A stretch of 64,000 bases of DNA from CAVPXC01 sp963709505 (GCA_963709505.1 CAVPXC010000018.1:1-64000), one strand, 5' to 3'; counted from the stretch's first letter, positions 55,135-64,000 are shown. A program made the numbers and translations. The notes: generated from the sequence alone by a model not told the origin.

Positions 55135-56982
55135 ATGACAAACCGACTTTCATTGCTTGCATTGACACTTTTGCTTGTTCTGAGCGCCTGCACAGGCCCG
55201 ATGGCTCCCTTGCCGATCGAGACCCCTGCGCCAGCGCCGGTCGCCACCGTATTGGAGCCCGGTGGCACACCCACACCACCGCCTACTGCCTTACTCCCAG
55301 CGCCAACGCCAACTGTAGTGGCGGAAACCGGTACGGCCGAGACGGCCGGCGCTGCTGGCCAGGAGGCCATCGTAGAGGCCGCCATCGCCGCTGCCGCCAG
55401 GGCACTCGGCGTTGATCCTGCCGCCGTGCAGTTCGTGAGCATCGAAGCGGTGCAGTGGCCCGACTCGTGTATGGGCGTGAATCTCACCGATCAGGCCTGC
55501 CTGGAGGTCATCACGCCGGGCTTCCGGGTGTTGGTCGAGGTCGACGGCGAGACCTACGCTGTGCACACAAACCAGGATGGTTCGGTCGTGCGCTTTGCCG
55601 GCCCTGTTGAGACGACAACCGGCTTGGCGCCCGGCTACCTGGGGATGGAATGGCGTTCGCCCGGCGAGCCTTGCCAAGCGTCAGTGATCAGCATGAATAG
55701 CGTGACCTTCGGGCCGTGCAACGCCGCGCCGCAGGAAGTCCCACTCGCCTCCCAGGAACGACAGGACGACCTGGCCTACTACATAAGCGTGTATGCCTCG
55801 TTCGAAGCTGGCACACCGGCCGGCGCATTGCGCTTCACCGGCGCCGGCCCGGCTGTGGCAACACCGGACGAGCAACGCATGATGGCTGACTGGGCGAACC
55901 TGGTGGCGAAGGAAGCCGAAACGGGTCGCGCCGATGTCTCGTGGGGCCTGGCGCTGGCCTGGCATCGCGAGGGTGGCATCGCCGGCTTCTGCGATGACCT
56001 GGCAGTGTACGTTACGGGAAAAGGGCAGCCCTCCACCTGTCAAACCGAGCCGCCCACAACCCTCAGCACGCGCTGGTTGGCTGCGGGCCAGACCGCCCAG
56101 CTTTTCGGCTGGATCGACGCTTTGGCCAGCTTTGAGAGCGGCCAAAAAGACCCCGCCACTGCCGACGCAATGACCGTGCAACTGGTGTTCAGTGGCGCCG
56201 GCGCCGGCAAGGCGACTGAAGAGGACCAGCAGGCGATGCTAGATTTCGCGGTCTGGATCACCACCTATGGCGCACAGGCCACGAACGTGCGCTACATTAG
56301 AGCCCTCACAGATCTGCCGGTGACCAGCGGCCCCGGAAGCCAATTCCCACCGGTGGGTGAGGTGGTCGGTGGTCAAATCGCCTTCGTGACCGGCGTGAGC
56401 CCGGATCAACGCTGGTGGCGGGTGATCTGTGCCGACGATACGGTGGATAACTGCTGGGTCTCAGCCGATCCGCAGCAAACGCAGCCCACCGAGCCGCCGA
56501 GCCCGAGCCAGTCGTCGGTTGAGCAGCCTGTGGTGTCCTGGGACCCGTCGGAAATCTACGCCACGGTGATCCGTCAGCTCTACACCGTTGACAGTACCTT
56601 TGCGAATGCACCGAACTTCCCCGTTGTCTACCTGGTACGCAAGACGAGCAGCAACGCCGCCGATCCAAATGCAACCGGCAGCTCGGAGACCATCTTCCCC
56701 GGCGATCAGGCGCGCATCGTGACACTGCTCGGTGATCTGCCGGCCCAGTTCGTATGGGTGGATCGCATGGAAGATGTACCGCGCGTCGACCACGAACTGG
56801 TGGCCGGTAACGGTGCGATCGTCCGGGTCGGTGCGATCACACCGCAGGCTGACGGCTCGCTCAACGTGCCGGGAAGCATCTTCATCAGTCCGCTGACAGC
56901 AGGTGGCCAGACGTATGTTCTACAGGCCGTTGATGGCGCTTGGCAAATCACCGGCAAGACCGGGCCAGTTTGGATCAGTTAG
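55135..56982 (+). CDS. Secreted lipoprotein with SH3-like domain
   Basis: 615 residues. The signal peptide ends LLLVLSACTG (lipobox), followed by a Pro/Thr-rich linker. The middle has no recognised family; residues about 405-460 (VTSGPGSQFPPVGEVVGGQI, WWRVICADDTVDNCWVS) form a bacterial SH3-like domain. ATG at 55135 with AGGAAGGA upstream. The role is probably at the cell surface; substrate or partner unknown. Confidence 0.78.
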   Translation: MTNRLSLLALTLLLVLSACTGPMAPLPIETPAPAPVATVLEPGGTPTPPPTALLPAPTPTVVAETGTAETAGAAGQEAIVEAAIAAAARALGVDPAAVQFVSIEAVQWPDSCMGVNLTDQACLEVITPGFRVLVEVDGETYAVHTNQDGSVVRFAGPVETTTGLAPGYLGMEWRSPGEPCQASVISMNSVTFGPCNAAPQEVPLASQERQDDLAYYISVYASFEAGTPAGALRFTGAGPAVATPDEQRMMADWANLVAKEAETGRADVSWGLALAWHREGGIAGFCDDLAVYVTGKGQPSTCQTEPPTTLSTRWLAAGQTAQLFGWIDALASFESGQKDPATADAMTVQLVFSGAGAGKATEEDQQAMLDFAVWITTYGAQATNVRYIRALTDLPVTSGPGSQFPPVGEVVGGQIAFVTGVSPDQRWWRVICADDTVDNCWVSADPQQTQPTEPPSPSQSSVEQPVVSWDPSEIYATVIRQLYTVDSTFANAPNFPVVYLVRKTSSNAADPNATGSSETIFPGDQARIVTLLGDLPAQFVWVDRMEDVPRVDHELVAGNGAIVRVGAITPQADGSLNVPGSIFISPLTAGGQTYVLQAVDGAWQITGKTGPVWIS

Positions 56983-56989
56983 GAGGGTC

Positions 56990-57127
56990 ATGGTGAAGCA
57001 TGTCAATCGATTGCTGGTGGCTGTTTCAATAGGAGTACTCACAGCGGTGAGCTGCGCGCCACCGCTGTCTCCTGAACCTGTGGGCGGTCTCGACCGGCCT
57101 GTCTCATCGGATAGACATCCACTCTAG
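56990..57127 (+). CDS. Short lipoprotein-like peptide
   Basis: 45 codons starting at the ATG after TTAGGAGGGTC. MVKHVNRLLVAVSIGVLTAV followed by SCAP is a lipoprotein signal with lipobox, but the mature part is only about 23 residues. It may be a truncated lipoprotein gene; no continuation in other frames is obvious. Confidence 0.5.
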   Translation: MVKHVNRLLVAVSIGVLTAVSCAPPLSPEPVGGLDRPVSSDRHPL

Positions 57128-57266
57128 GAGATTTCCTGGACAAGTGACCAGGCGGAATTACGTCATTTGGCCGATGCGACAGGGGTAGCTTAGCGCGAGA
57201 ATGAGCATGACAAGGCAAATTGTCTGTTCATCTGGTCAGTTACGCGATCACGCACAAGGAGGTCCG

Positions 57267-58010
57267 ATGATGTCTAAGGTGAAATTCCTCGCTTCGTTGC
57301 TGCTGGTGTTTCTGCTTGTCGGCTGCATCATGCCCCCTGTGATGACTAGCTCATCCCAATCTGTCACTGGGTCCGGCAACCTGATTACCCGGGAGTTCTC
57401 GATCAAGGACTTCGATCGCTTGAACATCAGCCACGCCTTCAAGGCCGAGGTCACACAAGGCGACGGTTACGCCGTCCAGGTCACGATGGACGACAACCTT
57501 GAGCAATACCTGGAAGTCAGCAAGCAGGGCGACACGCTCACGGTGGGTTTGAAGCCCGGATTGAATCTGTCGCTCAACCGCACGACCATGCGGACCAAGA
57601 TCACGATGCCCAAGCTGCGCGGAATCGAAGCCAGCGGCGCAACCCAGGTCTCCCTGGCGGGCTTCGAGTTGGATGACCCGCTAGACGTGCGAGTCTCCGG
57701 CGCCAGTACTTTGCGCGGCGATATTCAATCTGGCGGATCCACTTTCGACGTGTCCGGCGCCAGCACTGCGCGTCTGAACGGCCGCGGTGGCAACTCCAAC
57801 ATCGTGGTTTCAGGCGCCAGCACGGCTGATCTGGAGGATTTTGCCCTGGGAGATGTCAATGTTGAGGTCAGCGGCGCCAGCACGGCTATCGTCAACGCGA
57901 GCGGCCGGCTGGATGCTGAGGCTTCAGGCGCTTCCAAGGTCGAGTATCTGGGTGAGCCCACGCTAGGCAAAATTGACGAAAGCGGCGCCTCACGGGTCGT
58001 GTCCCGCTAG
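57267..58010 (+). CDS. GIN-domain (DUF2807-like) lipoprotein
   Basis: 247 residues. The signal ends LLVFLLVGCIMPP. The body is a repetitive beta-solenoid with recurrent SGAST motifs (LRVSGASTLRG, FDVSGASTARL, IVVSGASTADL, VEVSGASTAIV), typical of DUF2807 putative auto-transporter adhesin head domains. ATG at 57267 directly follows GGAGGTCCG. Function at the cell surface is unknown. Confidence 0.85.
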   Translation: MMSKVKFLASLLLVFLLVGCIMPPVMTSSSQSVTGSGNLITREFSIKDFDRLNISHAFKAEVTQGDGYAVQVTMDDNLEQYLEVSKQGDTLTVGLKPGLNLSLNRTTMRTKITMPKLRGIEASGATQVSLAGFELDDPLDVRVSGASTLRGDIQSGGSTFDVSGASTARLNGRGGNSNIVVSGASTADLEDFALGDVNVEVSGASTAIVNASGRLDAEASGASKVEYLGEPTLGKIDESGASRVVSR

Positions 58011-58060
58011 ATAAGTCGAGGACTCCTGGACTTGTCCAGGGGCTTCGTGTCAGGAAATTC

Positions 58061-59318
58061 GTGACCCCAATCGATCGCCGAACCTTTCTCCGTCTTGCCG
58101 GCCAGAGCGCAGCCGCTCTGGCCGTGCTCGCGGGTTGTGGCGCGGCGACGCTTCCAACGGCAGACCGCGCCTTGCCCACCTTGGCGCCCTCGACGCCGTT
58201 GCCTCCGACCGCTCTTCCTCCGACACCGTCTGCAACCCCCAGCCCCAGCTCCACGCCGGATTCAACGCCGGCGGCCGAAATAGCGCTTGAAGTCAAGATC
58301 GGACAGATGCTGTTGGTGGGCTTTCGCGGCCTGGCCGTCGACGAGCGACATCCCATCGTAGCCGATATTCGCGATCGGCATCTGGGTGGGGTGGTGCTTT
58401 TTGATTTTGATGCACCGGGCTGGTCTCGGTGTGCGTAACGTCGAGTCGCCGGAGCAGGTACGCTCGCTGGTGGCTAGCCTTCAATCGTTCGCGACCGTGC
58501 CGCTGCTTGTGGCGGTGGACCAAGAGGGCGGCAAAGTGGCGCGATTGGACGAACGTCACGGCTTCCCGCCGACCGTCTCCCACCGCTTCCTTGGCGAGCA
58601 AGACAACCTGGCATTGACCCGCAAGTCGGCCACGGCGCTAGCCAAAACCTTGGCTGCCGTTGGCATCACGCTCAATCTGGCGCCGGTGGTCGATCTAAAC
58701 GTCAACCCCGCCAATCCCGTGATCGGCGGGATCGAACGCAGCTTTTCTCCTGATTCTGCTGCGGTGACGCGGCACGCCCAAGCCTTTATCGAAGCGCACC
58801 ACGCGCACGGCGTCCAGTGCTGTCTGAAGCACTTCCCGGGCCACGGCAGTTCCACGGCCGACTCGCACCGCGGGCTGGTGGATGTGACCGAGACATGGAC
58901 TCGACGTGAGTTGGAGCCGTACGCGGCGCTGTTTCGGGCCGGCCTAGCCGATTGCATCATGACCGCGCACGTCTTCAACGCCGCGCTGGATCCGGAGAAC
59001 CCGGCGACGCTGTCCAAGGTGACGATAGATGGCATCCTGCGCGGTGAGCTCGGCTACGACGGCGTGGTCATCTCAGACGATATGCAGATGGGGGCAATCC
59101 GCAAACACTACGGCTTTGAGGAGGCTGTGGTAAAGACAATCGAGGCAGGCGTGGATATCCTTGCCATTGCCAATAATTCGGTGTTCGAGGAGGATGTGGT
59201 GGCTCGCACTGCGGACATCATCCGTCGAGCCGTGGAAACCGGCCGGCTCGACGCACTGCGCATCGACCGATCGTTTGAGCGTATCCAGGCGCTGAAGCGT
59301 TCGATGGCTGGGCGTTGA
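58061..59318 (+). CDS. Family 3 glycoside hydrolase (NagZ-like beta-N-acetylhexosaminidase), one apparent frameshift
   Basis: GTG start with a Tat-type lipoprotein signal (RRTFLRLAGQSAAALAVLAG). The frame breaks near 58421; removing one base joins HLGGVVLFDFDAPG to LGVRNVESPEQVRSL. The catalytic part has VDQEGGKVARL, KHFPGHGSSTADSHRGL (NagZ histidine/aspartate dyad) and VISDDMQMGAI with the nucleophilic aspartate. It would recycle peptidoglycan-derived amino sugars outside the cytoplasm. Confidence 0.88.
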
Positions 59319-59729
59319 TTACGCATCCCATTCGCTTGCGTCGTCCAGGTTGTAGTCGCCCCACTTGCCGCTAAACGATGCGGCGAATATCTCGGCGTTG
59401 GTTCGCTCGGCGTCTGCCAGCGCCTTGTTCAAGACAGCTTGCCGCCGCTGGGCAGCATCTGCGGAGACGATCACCTCGGACGGGGTGACGCGCACGATTC
59501 GGATGCTGTGAATGTCGCCCAGGCCGTAAGGCACGGTGGAGCCGGCTGTTTTGCCGCGGATCGCCTTCGCAAGGGGGGTATTCGCGCCGATCAGTCCCCG
59601 GTCGAGGTCAGCCGCTTTTGCAGGCACGATGTCGATTGACATCGGCTCGGCCTGTCCTTGGGAGTCAATCAGCTCCAACTCGACGTGGGTGCCTAAACCC
59701 ACTGAGGGCAGTGGTTGGTTCTCAGCCAT
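59319..59729 (-). CDS. GreA/GreB C-terminal-domain-like protein
   Basis: 136 residues. The central segment (VELELIDSQGQAEPMSIDIV, GANTPLAKAIRGKTAGSTV) matches the FKBP-like C-terminal domain of Gre transcript-cleavage factors, but the coiled-coil that enters RNA polymerase is absent. It may be a Gre-like regulator of RNA polymerase. No strong ribosome-binding site; it overlaps the preceding YkgJ-like gene by 37 bases. Confidence 0.75.
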   Translation of the reverse strand: MAENQPLPSVGLGTHVELELIDSQGQAEPMSIDIVPAKAADLDRGLIGANTPLAKAIRGKTAGSTVPYGLGDIHSIRIVRVTPSEVIVSADAAQRRQAVLNKALADAERTNAEIFAASFSGKWGDYNLDDASEWDA

Positions 59730-59992
59730 AGTTCGGGTACGTTGCCAGCTCGAGCCTCCGAAAGCCAGGCAAGGGCCTGCTCCGCCGTCTGGCCGCACAT
59801 CTCCTCGCTCGGGCGCAGCCCGATACACACCGCCGGCCGGTCGGGAAGGCCGAACAGCCGGCAGCGGTTGTCCGGCGTCAGCTGAACGCAGCGCACACCG
59901 GCCGGCTTGCCGTTCGGCATGCCCGGGATCGGCGAGGAAATCGACGGGGCGATGCAGCAGGCGCCGCAGCCCACTCGGCAATCGAGGGTCAC
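59693..59992 (-). CDS. YkgJ-family cysteine-cluster protein
   Basis: 99 residues. CRVGCGACCIAPSIS carries the CxxCxxCC metal-cluster motif; further cysteines are in CVQLTPDNRC and CIGLRPSEEMCG. Members of this family bind zinc or an iron-sulfur cluster. The start at 59992 overlaps the upstream gene's stop region by 4 bases. Confidence 0.82.
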   Translation of the reverse strand: MTLDCRVGCGACCIAPSISSPIPGMPNGKPAGVRCVQLTPDNRCRLFGLPDRPAVCIGLRPSEEMCGQTAEQALAWLSEARAGNVPELWLRTNHCPQWV

Positions 59993-60606
59993 GGGGCATC
60001 CACCCGCCGGTGCAGGCGGCCGCCTACGCGCAGCCAGGCGACCCGACCGTCGGGGCCGCGCAGGAACTCGCCGCGGGCGTCCTTGTATGGCTCGTCCAGA
60101 CCCACGACGCGGTCTTCGGCATAAAAGACCAATTGCCCGGGCGGAAGCGGTGGGCCGGGCGGCATGTCAGGCGTGGGGAACCCTCCCTTGTCGAAAGCCT
60201 GGAGCACCAGTAAACCCTCGCCGAGGGTAATCTCGGCACCGGTTAGGGCTGAATCGTAGCGGCCAGCAAACGCTTGCAGTCGATCCAGCGGCACGTCGAT
60301 CGGGGTCGCCTTCGGGTTGTCGAGGTCGAGATACAGGCTGAGAGCCCGGTCGAGCAGCGGATAGATCAAGGTGCCGCCTACGAAGGTTTTGGTGATAGAG
60401 CCGATCTGGAACAGGGTGTCGGCCGTGACCGGCAGCGGGTTTTCCACGCTGGTCACGCCGAATCCTACGGCACTCTCCTGGTCGCCGGCTAGCACACCCA
60501 CGGCGACGCCGGGGACAGATAGGCGGTCCATATCCGCAACGACTCGCTCGCAGAGCTGGCGGAAGGTTGGGTCCGGGAGGGTGGAAAGGGTTTCCTGGGG
60601 GTTCAT
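59989..60606 (-). CDS. Serine beta-lactamase/penicillin-binding-like protein with internal deletion
   Basis: 205 residues. The N-terminal part has LSVPGVAVGVLAGDQES and the catalytic SxxK in FQIGSITKTFVGGTL, as in class C beta-lactamase-related proteins. The sequence then jumps to a C-terminal beta domain (RLQAFAGRYDSALTGAEITL). The normal central 150-250 residues, including the YxN motif, are missing, so hydrolase activity is doubtful. ATG at 60606; the longer frame upstream is repeat sequence. Confidence 0.75.
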   Translation of the reverse strand: MNPQETLSTLPDPTFRQLCERVVADMDRLSVPGVAVGVLAGDQESAVGFGVTSVENPLPVTADTLFQIGSITKTFVGGTLIYPLLDRALSLYLDLDNPKATPIDVPLDRLQAFAGRYDSALTGAEITLGEGLLVLQAFDKGGFPTPDMPPGPPLPPGQLVFYAEDRVVGLDEPYKDARGEFLRGPDGRVAWLRVGGRLHRRVDAP

Positions 60607-60621
60607 GGGGATCACAGGTTT

Positions 60622-60727
60622 TAGGGGGTAGGTTGCAGGTTGCATGTTGCAAGTTGCAAGTGGAAGGTTGCAAGGTGCAAGTGGAAGTCTTCTGCAACCT
60701 GCAACTTGCCACCTGCCCCCTGCCAAT
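60622..60727. repeat. Inverted array of GGTTGCAAGTTGCAAGTG words
   Basis: AGGTTGCATGTTGCAAGTTG and GTGCAAGTGGAAG copies are followed by CTGCAACCTGCAACTTGCC and CCACCTGCCCCCTGCC. It lies between the divergent beta-lactamase-like and padR genes. Confidence 0.8.
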
Positions 60728-60770
60728 TGTACTCACCTGCGCCCGGTTGACCAACTTGGCAGAAATGCGA

Positions 60771-60807
60771 TATGCAGATATACTCACTCAGTGAGTATGC
60801 CTGCATA
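60771..60807. promoter_or_regulatory. 37-bp operator-like palindrome at the padR start codon
   Basis: TATGCAG, then ATACTCACT, one central C, AGTGAGTAT, and CTGCATA are perfectly symmetric except for two 2-base spacers. The last base is the A of the padR ATG. Such a site is where an autorepressor would block both transcription and ribosome loading. Confidence 0.75.
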
Positions 60808-61358
60808 TGTCCCAAGAAACGCCCTACGCCAGCGCTCTTTCACCTGAGTATGCCCTGCTGGGTCTGTTGACGCAGCAGCCCGCGCATGGATACGAGCTGT
60901 ACCAGCGTCTGCTCGCCGATCTGGGCCAGGTGTGGCACATCAGCCTGAGTCAGACCTACAACATCCTCAACCGGTTGGAATCTAAAGGGTTGATCACCGG
61001 CGACGTCCAAAGGCAGGACAGGCTGCCGGCTCGCCGTTGTTTTCAGCTCACCGATGCCGGGCGTGCGCGCTTCGATGCCTGGTTGATTGCCCCGACCGGC
61101 AGCAGCGTGCGAGCGATTCGCGTCGAGTTTATCACGCGTCTGTATTTCGCGCAGGCGCTTGACCGCACGCTGACCGGCCCGTTGATCGACAGCCAGATCG
61201 ACGCCGTGCAAGCCAACCTGGCGCGCCTGCAGGAAACGTTGGCACACCTGCCGGATGAAGGGCCGTTCAACCGTCTGGGTCTCGATCTGCGCGTCCGGCA
61301 GCTGACCTCCATTCTGGACTGGCTGGCCGAGTGCCGGTCGACGCTTGACCCGAGATAG
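60807..61358 (+). CDS. PadR-family transcriptional regulator
   Basis: 183 residues. SPEYALLGLLTQQPAHGYEL with SLSQTYNILNRLESKGLITG is the PadR winged helix; a C-terminal helical dimerisation domain follows. PadR proteins usually repress genes including their own and respond to phenolic or other small ligands. The ATG overlaps the 37-bp palindrome. modA begins close behind and may be co-transcribed. Confidence 0.9.
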   Translation: MSQETPYASALSPEYALLGLLTQQPAHGYELYQRLLADLGQVWHISLSQTYNILNRLESKGLITGDVQRQDRLPARRCFQLTDAGRARFDAWLIAPTGSSVRAIRVEFITRLYFAQALDRTLTGPLIDSQIDAVQANLARLQETLAHLPDEGPFNRLGLDLRVRQLTSILDWLAECRSTLDPR

Positions 61359-61413
61359 CACACCTCTGGTTTATCAGGCATTCGCACGTTGGAGCGTCTG
61401 TCTATGGAAGGGA

Positions 61414-62235
61414 ATGTGTTGGCGCGATTGCATACAATTCCTGCTGCTGATCGCCCTGTTGATAGTGACGAGCTGCGGATCGCAACCGCCAGCGGCTCGG
61501 GAGCAACTACCTGGCAAGTCAAACGATTTGATCGTATTTGCCGCGGCGTCACTTACCGATGCGTTTGTTGAGATTGGTAAAACTTTCGAGGCTGCGCATC
61601 CGGGAGTAAAGGTGATTTTCAACTTCGGCGGATCGCAGAACCTTCGCACGCAGCTGGAGCAGGGCGCGAAGGCCGATGTCTTTGCGGCAGCGAGCCAGAC
61701 GGAGATGGACGCAGTCGGTACCGCCGGGTTGGTGGCACCGGGCGCCGCCAAGACCTTCGTGACTAATCGGCTGGTCGTCGTTCTGCCCGCAGCCAATCCG
61801 AGTGCAGTGCAGACACTCCAGGACCTGGCGCGGCCAGGCCTCAAGCTGATTCTGGCCGACGAGGCGGTGCCTGCTGGACGCTACGCCCGCCGGGTGCTTG
61901 ACGGCCTGAATGCCCAGTACGGTGCGAGCTTCCGAGACGCCGCTCTCGCCAACGTCGTGTCAAACGAGGACAACGTCAAGCAAGTGGTGGCCAAGGTACA
62001 GCTTGGCGAGGCCGATGCGGGCATCGTCTATGCCTCGGACGTACTGGCCGCAGCGGACCTCATCACTATCGCCATCCCGGCGGAGGCAAACGTAGTGGCC
62101 GAGTACCCGATTGCTGCGTTGGCGGGCGCGCCATCATCTGCTCAGGCGGCCGAGTTTGTCGATCTTGTGCTGTCGCCTGAGGGACAGTCGATCCTGAGGA
62201 AATGGGGCTTCACATCCGTTGCACCATCAAACTGA
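61414..62235 (+). CDS. modA: Molybdate-binding lipoprotein ModA
   Basis: 273 residues from the ATG at 61414; a TTG at 61345 opens the same frame and overlaps padR. The lipobox is VTSC. NDLIVFAAASLTDAFVEIGK, FNFGGSQNLRTQLEQGAKAD and VFAAAS are the ModA substrate motifs; ANVVSNEDNVKQVVAKVQLG and EADAGIVYASD follow. It captures molybdate for the ABC permease ModB. Molybdenum would supply FdhA (or tungsten) and the hydroxylase at 42554. Confidence 0.9.
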   Translation: MCWRDCIQFLLLIALLIVTSCGSQPPAAREQLPGKSNDLIVFAAASLTDAFVEIGKTFEAAHPGVKVIFNFGGSQNLRTQLEQGAKADVFAAASQTEMDAVGTAGLVAPGAAKTFVTNRLVVVLPAANPSAVQTLQDLARPGLKLILADEAVPAGRYARRVLDGLNAQYGASFRDAALANVVSNEDNVKQVVAKVQLGEADAGIVYASDVLAAADLITIAIPAEANVVAEYPIAALAGAPSSAQAAEFVDLVLSPEGQSILRKWGFTSVAPSN

Positions 62236-63019
62236 GCTCACCACGCGCGATCGATCGGTTTGGCTCTTTGTCCTTCCTGGCATGGGGCTGATTATGCTCT
62301 TGGCGCTGCCGCTGCTGGCGTTGCTCTGGCGTGCGCTGGAGGAGGGGCTGCTGCACTATGCGCTGACGCCGATGGCACTTTCGGCTATGCGACTCAGCCT
62401 TCTGACCAGCGGCCTCAGCCTGCTGATTTCGATCGTGACCGGCACGCCGCTGGCCTACGCCTTGGCCCGTTGGCGATTCCGCGGCCGGGCCGCGTTGGAG
62501 CTGTTGATCGACCTGCCGATCGTACTGCCGCCGGCTGTGGCGGGCTTGGGGCTGCTGGTAGCCTTTGGCCGGCAAGGCCTCTTTGCTGCACCGTTGAACC
62601 TGGTGGGCGTCAGTCTCCCTTTCACCACGGCTGCGGTCGTTTTGGCACAGACCTTTGTCTCAGCGCCGTTTTTCGTGCGTTCGGCGCGCATCGGTTTTGC
62701 CGGTATCGATCCGCAGATCGAGGAGGCGGGTCACGTGGAAGGGGCGAATCAGTGGCAGCTTTTTCGCCACATCATGCTGCCGCTTGCCGGTCGGGCCCTG
62801 TTGACCGGCGCAGTGCTGGCTTGGACGCGTGCGCTTGGCGAGTTTGGCGCGACCATTCTTTTTGCCGGCAACCTGCAAGGACGCACTCAGACGATGCCGT
62901 TGGCCATCTACCTGGGCTTCGAGCGTAGCATTGGCGTGGCGCTGGCGTTGTCGGTGATGCTAATCGCTTCCTCGATTGGACTGTTGGCTATTGCGCGGCG
63001 GCTGGAAAACCGGCGCTAA
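62219..63019 (+). CDS. modB: Molybdate ABC transporter permease ModB
   Basis: 266 residues with five or six membrane segments. The EAA loop EEAGHVEGANQWQLFRHIML and ALGEFGATILFAG are typical of ModB. A TTG start at 62219 overlaps the end of modA by 17 bases. No modC ATPase gene follows; the next gene is convergent and its stop interlocks with the modB stop in the bases CTAA (63016-63019). The ATPase must be encoded elsewhere. Confidence 0.9.
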   Translation: MHHQTELTTRDRSVWLFVLPGMGLIMLLALPLLALLWRALEEGLLHYALTPMALSAMRLSLLTSGLSLLISIVTGTPLAYALARWRFRGRAALELLIDLPIVLPPAVAGLGLLVAFGRQGLFAAPLNLVGVSLPFTTAAVVLAQTFVSAPFFVRSARIGFAGIDPQIEEAGHVEGANQWQLFRHIMLPLAGRALLTGAVLAWTRALGEFGATILFAGNLQGRTQTMPLAIYLGFERSIGVALALSVMLIASSIGLLAIARRLENRR

Positions 63020-63976
63020 TCGAGCGCCGGCCAAAGGCTCTGTGCTTGACATAACGTTTCGGCGTAAGCGATAGCCAGCTCCCACCCGTGGCCGTGGTCT
63101 TCGATGCTCCACCAAGCCGACAGCACGGCCTGGGCGATTCCCCAGCCGTAGATTCGCTCGGAATCGAAGCCGAGGACCTCGCTTAGCTGTTCAACCCGCC
63201 GGGCTTGGATGCGAGCGAGCTCGGTCGGAGGCGGGAGCTGGGCGAACGGGTTGCGCAGCAACGCGCCCACCTCGTAGGCCGGTTCGCCGGCCACGCCTTG
63301 GGGGTCGATCACGAGCCACGGCTCTCGCCGAGCGGATAGGATGTTGAAATGATGCAGGTCGCCGTGCAGGAGCACCGGCTCGGCGGCGCGAGGCCAACAG
63401 CTCGTCGAAAAGGCGTTCGGCCTGGTCGACCAGGTTGGCGGGTAACGGACCGGTACCCCCGTGGTAGGTTTGGCGCAATCGCTCCAGGCCCATTGCCCAC
63501 TTGCTCACCGAAGGAAAGGGGTGGTCTGCCGGCAGCGGCTGCCACACCTGGCGCATCACCTGGGCGGCGATCAGTGTGGCCTGGGCGTCGTCCTCCAGGC
63601 TAGCCAGGGTCGTACCCGGCACCAATCGTTCGAGCAAGAGGACGCCTTCCTCGGTATCTGATTCCAGGACGCGGGCCATGCCGTTGCCGTTGCACAGCTG
63701 CAGTGCGAGGATCTCGCAGCTGCGAGCGGGAGTCGGCAAACCGGCCTTGAGCACGGCCGGGCTTCCATCGGCGCGAATGGCCGGCGCGACGTAGTGGTAC
63801 GACAGTGCAAAGGGTGGCAGGAGCCTTATTGACCAGCGACGCGCGTAGTCAATCAACAAAGCTGGCAAAGCGCTGAGCCATCCCTGGCCGGCCTCGCCGT
63901 GGACGTCAAAGACCGTGCGGGCAAACGCTGCGCCGTTGTCGGCTAACCCGATAAACGGATCCAAATCGAGGGTCAT
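63016..63976 (-). CDS. Aminoglycoside phosphotransferase-like kinase (StrB-type), one apparent frameshift
   Basis: About 319 residues after removing one base near 63388. The first part (LPPFALSYHYVAPAIRADGS, VLLLERLVPGTTLASL) matches the N-lobe of APH(6)/StrB-like kinases; the second holds the catalytic HGDLHHFN loop and IDPQGVAGEPAYEVGALLRN. Such kinases phosphorylate aminoglycosides such as streptomycin or hydroxyurea-like substrates; in environmental bacteria the real substrate is often unknown. ATG at 63976 is chosen. Confidence 0.83.
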
Positions 63977-64000
63977 AAATACCCTGTAAACCAAGTCTCT

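Overview
The window (about 60% GC, no rRNA or tRNA gene seen) looks like part of the chromosome of an anaerobic or facultative bacterium, most probably a Chloroflexota member (Anaerolineae/Caldilineae type). That is an inference from gene content: NuoF-rich formate dehydrogenase and Hox hydrogenase genes, a FabL-like SDR, a PrsW/HtrA/ECF group, CYTH plus CHAD proteins, an IS607 element, DUF559, and many low-complexity intergenic hairpins. No marker gene settles the phylum.

Region 1 (1-20,200, all on the minus strand) is a redox island. Read in the direction of transcription it encodes a NuoF-GltD fusion (20076-16902), NuoE (16631-16098), a NuoF-ferredoxin-NuoE fusion (16101-13225), a third NuoF (13117-11360), a HoxU/NuoG-N-like Fe-S protein, the formate channel FocA, a MazEF-like toxin-antitoxin pair, a selenocysteine formate dehydrogenase FdhA (UGA codon at 7551-7549 with a SECIS hairpin), a small protein, a decayed HicAB pair, and a bidirectional [NiFe]-hydrogenase HoxE-F-U-Y-H cut by the window edge. 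The promoter regions before NuoF-GltD and before HoxE carry the same CRP/FNR-like box at near-identical distance from a -10 element, so the two ends of the island are probably co-regulated. Together these genes would connect formate, H2, NAD(H), NADP(H) and ferredoxin; a large flavin-based electron-bifurcating formate dehydrogenase/hydrogenase is a reasonable hypothesis.

Region 2 (20,200-31,250, plus strand) holds a cyanophycinase-like S51 peptidase, two small membrane proteins, a ferredoxin-NADP reductase-like flavoprotein, a thiolase, an SDR enoyl reductase, a Fur-family regulator followed by a CbiMN-Q-O nickel/cobalt ECF transporter (nickel would serve the hydrogenase), and a CYTH/CHAD pair. 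Region 3 (31,250-36,000, minus) is an envelope-stress-like set: ECF sigma, zinc-finger anti-sigma, HtrA protease, membrane protein, PrsW. Region 4 (36,000-42,200) has a WYL regulator divergent from a GyrI-like protein, and a type III restriction-modification system. Region 5 (42,500-47,750) is a three-subunit molybdenum hydroxylase (xanthine dehydrogenase family) with a BMP-type nucleoside-binding lipoprotein. Region 6 (48,000-55,050) contains PhzF, RNase HI, a DUF559 nuclease, an IS607 element, two tandem-repeat arrays and a HipA-like remnant with DUF3037. Region 7 (55,100-64,000) contains lipoproteins, a family 3 glycosidase, small regulators, a PadR regulator with a 37-bp operator-like palindrome, molybdate transporter genes modA and modB, and an aminoglycoside-phosphotransferase-like gene.

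Two patterns run through the window. First, about twenty loci carry arrays of short degenerate words, usually repeated in inverted orientation so that they can form long hairpins; each locus uses a different word, and some arrays sit in frame inside fdhA and the hoxU-hoxY fusion. Second, at least sixteen genes or gene parts show apparent single-base frameshifts, nearly all +1; residual sequencing error is the simplest explanation, but resequencing would be needed to decide.
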